Below, piece after piece: positions 8,609 through 15,705 of a stretch of 64,000 nucleotides of DNA. A program made the translations under genes and the position numbers. Below the pieces are notes generated by a model that was not told the origin of the DNA, did not search any database, and worked only from the letters and a program-made list of their open reading frames with translations. The stretch comes from JAGQZY01 sp964588335 (GTDB lineage Bacteria; Bdellovibrionota; Bdellovibrionia; Bdellovibrionales; JAGQZY01), in assembly GCA_964588335.1 (NCBI GenBank), contig CAZPOV010000007.1, positions 1 to 64,000 of the forward strand, written 5' to 3'. Within the stretch, counting starts at the first letter, position 1, and every line of letters begins with the position of its first letter.

Positions 8609-9266
8609 AATTTTTTGTATCGTTTTTCTGGCGTCGGTTTTAGCGTGTACGCAAAAGCAGAAAGCAATAAACCAAACCACCGAAAATTACCCAACAGTTT
8701 GGTGGCAGGGAATTCCTCCATCGCAAAAGAAAAGTTGGGAGATCAGTCCCGATTCGGTGGCACCACCCAAGGTGATCCTTTCAAAACGCAATCAATTGGG
8801 ATTGCTGTCAAACTTTGCCGCCACGCCATTTGTTCTTGATGGGAAAACATATGCCAGCGTCGAGGGGTTTTGGCAGGCCACCAAGTATCCGGAAAGCCAG
8901 GACGATCCCCGTTTCAAATGGGCTGACTGGCCCCATCGTCGCCAGGAAGTGGAAAAAATGACAGCCTTTGAGGCGAAAAGAGCTGGTGGATTGGCGTCCC
9001 AGCTGATGCAGAAAAATCAATGGCCTTGGGTGACTTATCAAAATAAAAAAATGCTCTACCGCGACCCTAAAAAAGGCCCATTCTATAATTTGGTAAAAAG
9101 AGCAATGACGGCGAAAATGGAACAAAATCCGTCGGTCCAAAAAGTGTTGTGTTCCACTGGGTCACTCCAGCTGTTGCCCGATCATGATCAGGGTGTAGAC
9201 CCACCGCCGGCGTGGCAGTATCACAAGATTTGGCAAGATCTGCGTAGCCAGCACTGTCGGCAATAA
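8598..9266 (+). CDS. NADAR-family lipoprotein
   Basis: A 222-residue protein of the NADAR family (YbiA/DUF1768). The family signature is visible: LGLLSNFAATPFVLDG, then SVEGFWQATK, then an alpha-helical C-terminal half. Characterised NADAR proteins are cytosolic N-glycosidases acting on riboflavin-pathway intermediates or removing ADP-ribose from guanine. Here the N terminus is MFNKIFCIVFLASVLAC, a textbook lipobox with Cys17. I prefer the TTG start at 8598 because AAGAAGG lies 7 nt upstream; an in-frame ATG at 8574 lacks a ribosome binding site. It overlaps the BtpA-like gene by 11 nt. Export of a NADAR enzyme is unusual. Confidence 0.85.
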   Translation: MFNKIFCIVFLASVLACTQKQKAINQTTENYPTVWWQGIPPSQKKSWEISPDSVAPPKVILSKRNQLGLLSNFAATPFVLDGKTYASVEGFWQATKYPESQDDPRFKWADWPHRRQEVEKMTAFEAKRAGGLASQLMQKNQWPWVTYQNKKMLYRDPKKGPFYNLVKRAMTAKMEQNPSVQKVLCSTGSLQLLPDHDQGVDPPPAWQYHKIWQDLRSQHCRQ

Positions 9267-9270
9267 AAAA

Positions 9271-9294
9271 AGGGAAAGGCCCCAACCTTTCCCT
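9271..9294 (-). terminator. Rho-independent terminator for the 9392 gene
   Basis: Perfect 9-bp stem AGGGAAAGG/CCTTTCCCT with a six-base loop. On the reverse strand it is followed by TTTTTT, so it serves the reverse-strand secreted protein gene. Confidence 0.75.
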
Positions 9295-9341
9295 ACAGAA
9301 AACAAAGTTTGCTTGTTCCCTCAGACCTCATGAAAGAGGTC

Positions 9342-9383
9342 AAAAGTCTTTGGCCCTACTGGCGTTAGACCAAAGACTTTTTT
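9342..9383 (+). terminator. Forward (possibly bidirectional) terminator
   Basis: A 12-bp stem AAAAGTCTTTGG (9342-9353) pairs with CCAAAGACTTTT (9370-9381) and is followed by further T residues. It ends forward transcription from the BtpA/NADAR pair and, read backwards, has T residues on the other side too. A small hairpin GACCTC/GAGGTC lies just upstream at 9324-9341. Confidence 0.8.
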
Positions 9384-9391
9384 CTGTTTGG

Positions 9392-10186
9392 TTATTTAAA
9401 TTCAACGATGATCGCTTTCATTTTTATTCGACCACGCATATCCACCTGCCAACGGCCGGGAGTGGGGTCCATAAAAGTGAAACGAACGCGATCGTAACTG
9501 CGTGGCGCATCGCTTTGGAAGTTAAAGCCATTTTGAGCACGGCCGATAACTTTCACTGGAGTGGCTCCATTGGGGCCAATTAAAACCCGAGCTCGCGCTT
9601 TCCCAGCACGGCTTTTAGCAACCAAGACCACGCGTTTCAATTGAGCATTGCGAACATTATGACCCATTTGTCTGAGGGTTCTTTTCAGTCCGATCAAAGT
9701 GTCTTGCGTGTAAAGAGCATCACCCATGGGAATGCGAACGCGCTTAACTGACGTTGCGACATGCAGTTGCACGCTATGAACTTTAATGTTGCCATTAAAA
9801 CGCATGCGCCAGCGTTCATTGGGTTTTCCCTCAGCACCGCTTAAGTCCCAATGCATGGTGTGGTAAGCCCAAGGCGCTGTGATGTTGAAAAAGATATCAC
9901 TGCCACCAAATTTTTCGACACGTCGAGTGTCTTGGTCGTTACCGACAATCAACGTGGCGGTTCCTTTACCGGCTTTGCTTTTGGCTTCAATGGTGACGCC
10001 CACCAGTTCGAAGTCTCCAGCATCTTCGCCCATGGCTTTTAGCTTTTGGTTGGCTAAAGCGTGCAAAGGCAAAACCTTTTGACCTTGAAAATAATCCTGC
10101 CCCACAACTTTAAGGTTGGTCAGGTCATTGGCGAAAGCCGAGCTTCCGAAAGCAAAAACGGCAATTAAAATTAGATTTTTAAACAT
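9392..10186 (-). CDS. Secreted protein with internally duplicated beta domain
   Basis: A 264-residue exported protein of unknown function, with signal peptide MFKNLILIAVFAFGSSAFA. After residue 20 it consists of two related halves. The first has ELVGVTIEAKSKAGKGTATL, then WRMRFNGNIKVHSVQLHV. The second has QLKRVVLVAKSRAGKARARV, then WQVDMRGRIKMKAIIVEF. The repeated order is strand, AKSxAGKxxA, LIG/IVG, aromatic-rich strands, W..RxxGxIK and a closing strand, so it is a tandem duplication of a domain of about 115 residues. Basic overall. Own terminator at 9271-9294. No family recognised. Confidence 0.8.
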   Translation of the reverse strand: MFKNLILIAVFAFGSSAFANDLTNLKVVGQDYFQGQKVLPLHALANQKLKAMGEDAGDFELVGVTIEAKSKAGKGTATLIVGNDQDTRRVEKFGGSDIFFNITAPWAYHTMHWDLSGAEGKPNERWRMRFNGNIKVHSVQLHVATSVKRVRIPMGDALYTQDTLIGLKRTLRQMGHNVRNAQLKRVVLVAKSRAGKARARVLIGPNGATPVKVIGRAQNGFNFQSDAPRSYDRVRFTFMDPTPGRWQVDMRGRIKMKAIIVEFK

Positions 10187-10286
10187 TTATCCCCCTGTTC
10201 CTGGATGCTCCATGCATCCATGACCAAGGTATAGCTATGGCGAAACTTAAAAGAAACTGACATGTCCTGTTTTTTGAAATTGTTTA

Positions 10287-10838
10287 TCAGACTCTGACAT
10301 CTTGGGTTTTATAAAATGCCACAAAATATTGAAATCCCGAAACTAAGCTCAAAATGACGCTGAACCACAATCCGTAATAGCCAAGGGCTTTAAATGGCAA
10401 GAAGCTCCAAATTTGACTAAGGAACAGGCAGGGGATGGCGATCATTTGTACTGTTGTTTTCCATTTTCCCAAATTCCCAGCGGCAATAACACGCCCCTCA
10501 GTGGCAGCAATCGAGCGGACGCCGCCAATGATCACATCGCGATTGATGAGAATTAAAACGGCCAGAGCTTCAATCCATTGCAAAGGGATAAACATAATCA
10601 AAATACTAGAAACCAAGACTTTATCGGCAATAGGGTCTAAAAATTTCCCCATGTTCGAAACGCTGTTTAATTTCCGAGCCAGGTAGCCATCGAGCCAGTC
10701 AGTGATTGAAGCAACAATAAACAGCACACAGCTTGAAAAAGCCCAGTAGGGCGGCTTAAAAATCATCAATAAAACGATGACTGGAACGATAAAAATTCGA
10801 AATAAAGTGGCAATCATAGGCCAAGGAGAGCGTTTCAC
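10287..10838 (-). CDS. pgsA: CDP-diacylglycerol--glycerol-3-phosphate 3-phosphatidyltransferase
   Basis: Makes phosphatidylglycerol phosphate, the first committed step to phosphatidylglycerol and cardiolipin, in the inner membrane. The CDP-alcohol phosphotransferase signature DGx2ARx8Gx3Dx3D is complete: DGYLARKLNSVSNMGKFLDPIAD. Several transmembrane helices follow, as expected. The start is uncertain: the frame is open to a TTG at 10880. I chose the GTG at 10838 (VKRSPWPMIATLFRI) because it matches the usual N-terminal length; an ATG at 10817 is also possible. No good ribosome binding site precedes any of them. The divergent gene's 5' region abuts this start. Confidence 0.88.
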   Translation of the reverse strand: MKRSPWPMIATLFRIFIVPVIVLLMIFKPPYWAFSSCVLFIVASITDWLDGYLARKLNSVSNMGKFLDPIADKVLVSSILIMFIPLQWIEALAVLILINRDVIIGGVRSIAATEGRVIAAGNLGKWKTTVQMIAIPCLFLSQIWSFLPFKALGYYGLWFSVILSLVSGFQYFVAFYKTQDVRV

Positions 10839-10883
10839 CAAAACATCATAGCATTGAGGGAATGCCTTTTGTATACTCAATTC

Positions 10884-11537
10884 ATGTTGAAGTGGGCCAG
10901 TTGCATCATTGTGTTTTCCCTATCCAGCCTTGTCACGGCGGCCGCCGTGGCTCAGGAAGAGCTGCCTTTTTGGCGCCAGAAGCCGAAACTGGAAAAACAA
11001 ATCAACGAGCAGAGAAAGGTTGTGGTTTCTGTCAACGTCGAAACCACGGGCCGAGAGAGCGATATTCGAATGATTGGCGTCGGCGCTATCAATGTGCCTA
11101 TTTATTTTGCGGTTGAGCAAATTCAACGGTTTGAGGAGCTTCCTAAAGTGTCGAGCTACTTTAAAAAAGTGAAGCACAATCGTAAGAAACAGCAGGTTTA
11201 TTTTTTTATTCAAGCCTTTGGAAAGCAAATTCGCTTTGTCCAAAAATACAAATGGGGAAAGCGAACGTCTGAGGAAGCTCAGATGGACTGGAAAGTCACC
11301 TGGGGCAAGTTGGATGGGATGGTTGGGCATTACAAGCTCCGGCAGATCTCTCCCACCAAGACGGAAATTTCATTGTGGGCCAATATGAAGAAGATGGATG
11401 TGCCTCTTCCCGAATTTTTAATCAATTTTACGCTCGAAGTTATCGCTGAAAAAACCGCTCAAAAGATGCGAGCCTTTATAGAAGACAATTTCCGTTCGGC
11501 TAAAAAATTGCGAGAGAACTATGTCAAAAAACGATAG
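10884..11537 (+). CDS. Exported SRPBCC/START-like protein
   Basis: A 217-residue protein with a signal peptide (MLKWASCIIVFSLSSLVTAAAVA). The remaining sequence has the helix-grip pattern of SRPBCC/polyketide-cyclase proteins: an early helix with FEELPKVSSYFKKVKHNR, alternating strands, and a long C-terminal helix (LINFTLEVIAEKTAQKMRAF). Such domains bind hydrophobic ligands; the ligand is unknown. First gene of a tight forward run; it overlaps the PilZ gene by 17 nt. The start at 10884 has no strong ribosome binding site; TATACT at 10872-10877 could be a -10 box of a nearly leaderless transcript. Confidence 0.75.
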   Translation: MLKWASCIIVFSLSSLVTAAAVAQEELPFWRQKPKLEKQINEQRKVVVSVNVETTGRESDIRMIGVGAINVPIYFAVEQIQRFEELPKVSSYFKKVKHNRKKQQVYFFIQAFGKQIRFVQKYKWGKRTSEEAQMDWKVTWGKLDGMVGHYKLRQISPTKTEISLWANMKKMDVPLPEFLINFTLEVIAEKTAQKMRAFIEDNFRSAKKLRENYVKKR

Positions 11538-12180
11538 TGTGAAAGATCGAAGAAAATACCAGCGCGTCCTGGTAGAGCCCTCATCGAAGGTGCTTTCAGT
11601 GACCCTTGTTGGGTATGGAAAAACTTTGGTTTTCGATATGAGCTACGATGGGGCGGCGTTCGCACAACCGAAAGAGAAAAAAGTCGACGACGTTGATCAG
11701 GCTCTGGTTTTGCATTTGCAGACCGATGTCGATGAAGCCACGATCAATGCCACCTCTGTGCGAGTCAACGATGAGGTGGTGGCCGTGCATTTTGACGAAA
11801 TCTCCTTAGAGGCTCGGGTGATCATCGATCGGGTGGTCACCGATCGCATCGTTGGTCTGAATATGAACCTGATCGATCCCAAGCATTACTCAGGGAAAGC
11901 CGATTTTTCTTTCTGGTTCCACGGTCCCAAAGACACCAATCTTTATTTGTGGATGCAAGGCTCTGAACTCATCAAAGCGCAAATGGAAATGGCCAGTGCC
12001 GCCATGGTGTTCGAAGATGATATGCTTTTGTTTGAAAACAAATTCGTCACCCAAGGAGTGAAAACCTTAAACAACCAACAGATCGCCCGCAAAATATTAG
12101 CGATTGTTGAGCAGATTGAGAGTGATTTGCCGGCACTCAATAAATTCAAAAAATTGATCAATAGTCATGTTGAAGCCTGA
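11521..12180 (+). CDS. PilZ-domain protein
   Basis: A 219-residue cytoplasmic protein. The N-terminal half carries the c-di-GMP-binding PilZ signature: RRKYQR at residues 10-15 (RxxxR) and DMSYDGAAF about 30 residues later (D/NxSxxG). The C-terminal half is helical and of unknown function (FKFWFHG-type strand followed by LMxxxxELIKAQME helices). A role as c-di-GMP receptor is known for the family; the output here is unknown. It overlaps both neighbours (17 nt upstream, 14 nt downstream), so translation is probably coupled. Confidence 0.82.
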   Translation: MSKNDSVKDRRKYQRVLVEPSSKVLSVTLVGYGKTLVFDMSYDGAAFAQPKEKKVDDVDQALVLHLQTDVDEATINATSVRVNDEVVAVHFDEISLEARVIIDRVVTDRIVGLNMNLIDPKHYSGKADFSFWFHGPKDTNLYLWMQGSELIKAQMEMASAAMVFEDDMLLFENKFVTQGVKTLNNQQIARKILAIVEQIESDLPALNKFKKLINSHVEA

Positions 12181-12580
12181 CTTTCAATACACCCGGTTGG
12201 TGCAGTTTTATGAGACCGATGCCATGGGAATCGTTCACCACGCCAATTACGTTCTTATGATGGAAGAGGCGCGATTGCAGTTTTTGCGACACATTTCCAC
12301 CGATCCTGAAGGCAATCTTCTGAATGATATCAACTATCCATTGATCAGCTGCCATGTCGATTTTAAGAAACCTCTCGAGTTCAACTCCGAAGTTGTGATC
12401 GACTACACGGTGTCTCGCCAGGGTGTGCGCCTTGTTTTTGATTATCAGTTTTCCACGAAATCCTTTCCTAAACCTGTAGCATTTGGTAAGACGGTGCACG
12501 TCGCCTATGATATGAAGACCCGCAGGGCTGTAAAACTTCCAAAAGCCGTTTTGGAGTTTCTTGAGCAAAGAGGAAAGTGA
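12167..12580 (+). CDS. YbgC-type acyl-CoA thioesterase (hotdog fold)
   Basis: A 137-residue 4HBT/hotdog thioesterase. The signature YETDAMGIVHHANYVLMMEEAR contains the catalytic Asp and the YbgC-type motif D-A-M/Q-G-I/V-V-x-H-x-x-Y. Homologues hydrolyse acyl-CoAs and associate with the Tol-Pal envelope system, though no tol genes are present here. Ends 3 nt before glpX in the forward operon. Confidence 0.9.
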   Translation: MLKPDFQYTRLVQFYETDAMGIVHHANYVLMMEEARLQFLRHISTDPEGNLLNDINYPLISCHVDFKKPLEFNSEVVIDYTVSRQGVRLVFDYQFSTKSFPKPVAFGKTVHVAYDMKTRRAVKLPKAVLEFLEQRGK

Positions 12581-12583
12581 ACC

Positions 12584-13561
12584 ATGGATCGAAATTTAGC
12601 CTTAGAATTTGTACGTATTACCGAAGCGGCAGCCCTGGCCTGTTCCAAGTTGACGGGACGGGGAGACGCCAATGGTGCCGATCAAGCGGCAGTTGATGCT
12701 ATGCGAAAGGCATTTGAGAACGTCGATATCGACGGAACCATCGTTATTGGTGAAGGCGAACGCGACGAAGCCCCCATGCTTTATATCGGTGAAAGGGTCG
12801 GTAAAGCCGATAGCGATAGCCCAAAAGTGGACATCGCGCTCGATCCTCTTGAAGGAACCAACATCTGTGCCAACGGCGGCGTTGGTGCGCTGTCGGTGAT
12901 CGCAGTGGCTCAGCACGGAAATTTTTTGCATGCCCCTGACACCTACATGGATAAAATCGCGGTCGGCCCGAAAGCCGCCGGCCAAGTGAGCTTTGATAAA
13001 ACCCCGGAAGAGAATATTGAGGCCGTCGCCAAGGCCCAGGACAAGAAAATTGAAGATGTTACCGTGGTCATCCTTGAGCGAGACCGCCACACTGAACTCA
13101 TCGCCCGAGTTCGTAAACTAGGGGCTCGCATTTTGCTTATCGGTGATGGCGACGTTTCGGCAGGGATCGCTGCCGCATTGGAAGACTCAGGAATTGATAT
13201 GCTTCTTGGTATCGGAGCAGCACCAGAAGGTGTGATCACTGCTGCGGCTTTAAAATGCTTGGGTGGTGACTTTCTTGGACGTCTAATGTGGCGTAGCGAT
13301 GAGGAAAAAGCCCGCGCCGTTAAAATGGGAGTAGAAGATCCCGATCGTATTTACACCCGCGATGACTTGGCTCAAGGCGATGTCATGTTTTGTGCCACCG
13401 GTGTCACCGAGGGTCCTTTTCTAAAGGGCGTGCGCTATTTGGCCAATAGTCAGATCCTCACACATTCAGTGGTGATGCGTTCAGCCACTGGCACCATCCG
13501 TTTTATTGATTCTCAACACAATATGAAATTAAAGCCCCGCGGATTTTCTGGAGGGCTTTAA
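12584..13561 (+). CDS. glpX: Class II fructose-1,6-bisphosphatase
   Basis: A 325-residue GlpX-type phosphatase converting fructose 1,6-bisphosphate to fructose 6-phosphate in gluconeogenesis. Diagnostic segments are VIGEGERDEAPMLYIGE and the metal-binding DIALDPLEGTN, followed by GIGAAPEGVITAAALKCLGG. Full length for the family. A ribosome binding site (AGAGGAAAG) lies in the end of the thioesterase gene. The stop overlaps the next start as TAATG. Confidence 0.96.
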   Translation: MDRNLALEFVRITEAAALACSKLTGRGDANGADQAAVDAMRKAFENVDIDGTIVIGEGERDEAPMLYIGERVGKADSDSPKVDIALDPLEGTNICANGGVGALSVIAVAQHGNFLHAPDTYMDKIAVGPKAAGQVSFDKTPEENIEAVAKAQDKKIEDVTVVILERDRHTELIARVRKLGARILLIGDGDVSAGIAAALEDSGIDMLLGIGAAPEGVITAAALKCLGGDFLGRLMWRSDEEKARAVKMGVEDPDRIYTRDDLAQGDVMFCATGVTEGPFLKGVRYLANSQILTHSVVMRSATGTIRFIDSQHNMKLKPRGFSGGL

Positions 13562-13857
13562 TGGCTATTAAGGTCCAGTGTTTTTCTTGCGGAACTGAAA
13601 ACGAAGTCTCTGAAAGAGTGGGGCGTCGCGATGAGTGTGAAAAATGTATGGCCGATCTTCATGTTTGTAAAAACTGCCGGTTTTACGATCCGGCCGCCTA
13701 CAACGAGTGTAAAGAACCCTCGGCCGATGTGGTTCGAGAAAAAGAAGCGGCCAATTTCTGCGATTATTTTGAGCCCGGTTCGGGCGGTTTTAAAAAAGAC
13801 AACAGAGACGATTTACTGGCACAAGCTGAAGCCCTGTTTGGGAAAAAGGAGTCATAA
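13561..13857 (+). CDS. Small double zinc-ribbon protein
   Basis: A 98-residue cytoplasmic protein with many cysteines: CFSCG at residues 7-11, CEKCMADLHVCKNCRFYD in the middle, then a Cys in YNECKEP and FCDYF near the end. The spacing suggests two zinc ribbons. This small conserved family occurs in many bacteria without an assigned function. Linked to both neighbours by TAATG overlaps, hence translationally coupled to glpX and the RatA-like gene. Confidence 0.82.
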   Translation: MAIKVQCFSCGTENEVSERVGRRDECEKCMADLHVCKNCRFYDPAAYNECKEPSADVVREKEAANFCDYFEPGSGGFKKDNRDDLLAQAEALFGKKES

Positions 13858-14288
13858 TGGCTGATGTAAAGCACACTGAGGTTTTCAACTGTACCCCAGA
13901 ACAATTTTTTGATCTCCTTATTGATTATGAAAAATATCCAGAGTTTTTAAATGAAGTTAAAAAGTGCAAAGTGATTGAGGACCAAGGTGACACCAAGAAA
14001 GTCGAATATGAAGTCTCGGTGGTAAAAACCATTCACTATATATTAGAGCTTAAAGAACATCGGCCCAACGAAATTTCTTGGAGTTTTGTTGATGGCGATT
14101 TGTTTAAAAAAATGTCAGGACATTGGAAATTGGCTGAGGACGGTGGCAAAACCAAAGCGGAATACTATGTCGATGCGGCCTTTGGCATGTTCGTCCCTAA
14201 GACTGTCGTTAAATCCGCCCTCAATGCTAACTTACCGGCCATGATGAAGGCCTACCACAAAAGGGTGGAGACGCTCTATGGAGAATAA
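13857..14288 (+). CDS. RatA/COQ10-like SRPBCC protein
   Basis: A 143-residue helix-grip protein. The start AxxFxCTPEQFFDLLIDYEKYPEFLNEVKKCKVI is the classic opening of the RatA/Coq10 (polyketide cyclase 2) family. Coq10 members bind ubiquinone; E. coli RatA was described as a ribosome-association toxin. Neither role can be chosen from sequence. The ATG overlaps the previous stop (TAATG). Confidence 0.85.
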   Translation: MADVKHTEVFNCTPEQFFDLLIDYEKYPEFLNEVKKCKVIEDQGDTKKVEYEVSVVKTIHYILELKEHRPNEISWSFVDGDLFKKMSGHWKLAEDGGKTKAEYYVDAAFGMFVPKTVVKSALNANLPAMMKAYHKRVETLYGE

Positions 14289-14289
14289 A

Positions 14290-14673
14290 ATGGACAATGA
14301 TAAAGTCGAACTGAACTGGGAAGACGAAGATAAAAAAACCGGACTTTCCGAGATAGTCAAAAAGATTGTGGCTGGAGGATTGTCATCACCCTTTCTTTCC
14401 GAAGATCAGTTGCGGATCTATTTGGCGGGATTGAATTTACCGAAAGAGGTGATTTCTCAAATTCTGCGAGGGGCCCAGAAATCCAAACAAGATTTGGTAC
14501 AAAAAGTGGGTGGTGAGTTTTCAAAATTGATTCAAAAAATTGATATTGTAAAAGAAATCAAGACAGCGCTTCGTGAACATAAAATCTCGATCCGCGCCGA
14601 TATCGAATTTGTTCCCAAGGAAAAACCTCAAGTCGATGCAACGGAAGTGACGGACGAAACCACGTCGTCATGA
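14290..14673 (+). CDS. Small acidic helical protein, unknown function
   Basis: A 127-residue charged protein without recognised family. It has an acidic N terminus, a helical centre (IVKKIVAGGLSSPFLSEDQ, QILRGAQKSKQDLVQKVGGE) and an acidic, Thr-rich tail. The alternation of amphipathic helices vaguely recalls phasin-like proteins, but I would not name it so. The ATG at 14290 is preferred because GGAG lies 7 nt upstream; an ATG at 14278 is also in frame. The stop overlaps tilS as ATGA. Confidence 0.72.
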   Translation: MDNDKVELNWEDEDKKTGLSEIVKKIVAGGLSSPFLSEDQLRIYLAGLNLPKEVISQILRGAQKSKQDLVQKVGGEFSKLIQKIDIVKEIKTALREHKISIRADIEFVPKEKPQVDATEVTDETTSS

Positions 14674-15632
14674 GTCTGACTTTAGAACTCACTAAAAAAC
14701 TTCGCCCTTACCAACAGGATCGGTTTGTTTTGGCCGTCAGTGGTGGGCGTGATTCAATGGCTTTGCTGTCGCTGTTTCTACATTTTCGGCAGCATTTTGG
14801 TTTTCAATTCGGAGTCGCACACTTTCACCACGGTCCGAGCGAGGATCAAAGGCAACTTGAGTTTCGAGGCCAGGCCTATCAAGTCGTTCTTGAGGAATGT
14901 CGGCAAAAGGACATCCCGTTTTTTAGTAACGTTAAAGGGAACCAATTAAGCTCGTTCTTATCAACGTGGTCTCAGACTCTGAAATCGGAAGGCGAGTTCC
15001 GTGAGGCTCGTTATCAATTTTTTGAAACACTGCGGGAGACCCATAATTTTCAATGGCTGGTCCTAGCCCATCATCAAGAGGATTTACTCGAAACTCAACT
15101 GATGCGTCTGATTCGTGGTACCGGCCCTTCTGGTTTACAAAGTATGTCTTTTATCGAGGGCTGGAGAATGCGTCCCTTATTGGATGTTGCAGCCGAAGAT
15201 CTTCATCATTTTTTAACCACAAAAAAAATGAATTATGTGGAAGACCCAAGCAACAAAGATCTAGGTCCTTTTCGAAACTGGTTGCGCCACTTTTGGTTGC
15301 AGGAGCTTGAAAACAAGCGCCCAGGCTCAAAAAGAAGCCTTTTTCGATCTTTGGACCATTTAGTCTCATCTTTAGACCAGTCAGACGAACTTAATACAAT
15401 GGCTCAGGAAGACTCTTTAAACTTATCTGAGGTTTTGGCTCTTTCTGAAACTGAGAAAAGGCAGGTCTTAGCTGCTTATATGAAGAGTCAAGGTCTTAAA
15501 AATTATGGGCTTTCTCACATTAATGAGGTGTTGAAGCGCCTTGACAATGAGAAGAAACGACACACCTTTAAGATGCTCGGGCGGCGTTGGAAAGTTGACG
15601 CAGGACGAATGAGCCTAGAGCCCACTCACTGA
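14670..15632 (+). CDS. tilS: tRNA(Ile)-lysidine synthetase
   Basis: Converts C34 of the tRNA-Ile CAU anticodon to lysidine, letting it read AUA; normally essential. The N-type ATP-pyrophosphatase P-loop VLAVSGGRDSMAL is at residues 22-34, and VLAHHQEDLLETQLMRLIRGTG is the second conserved motif of the family. At 320 residues it has the catalytic core and an abbreviated C-terminal region, like the shorter TilS forms. Starts within the previous stop (ATGA). Followed by ftsH after 73 nt, a gene order (tilS-ftsH) common in bacteria. Confidence 0.94.
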   Translation: MSLTLELTKKLRPYQQDRFVLAVSGGRDSMALLSLFLHFRQHFGFQFGVAHFHHGPSEDQRQLEFRGQAYQVVLEECRQKDIPFFSNVKGNQLSSFLSTWSQTLKSEGEFREARYQFFETLRETHNFQWLVLAHHQEDLLETQLMRLIRGTGPSGLQSMSFIEGWRMRPLLDVAAEDLHHFLTTKKMNYVEDPSNKDLGPFRNWLRHFWLQELENKRPGSKRSLFRSLDHLVSSLDQSDELNTMAQEDSLNLSEVLALSETEKRQVLAAYMKSQGLKNYGLSHINEVLKRLDNEKKRHTFKMLGRRWKVDAGRMSLEPTH

Positions 15633-15705
15633 ATTGAGCCAATGACAAGTCAGTGTTAAACTGTACAGAAGGGAACTCACTGATGAGTACCCAAAGAGGA
15701 GAAAC

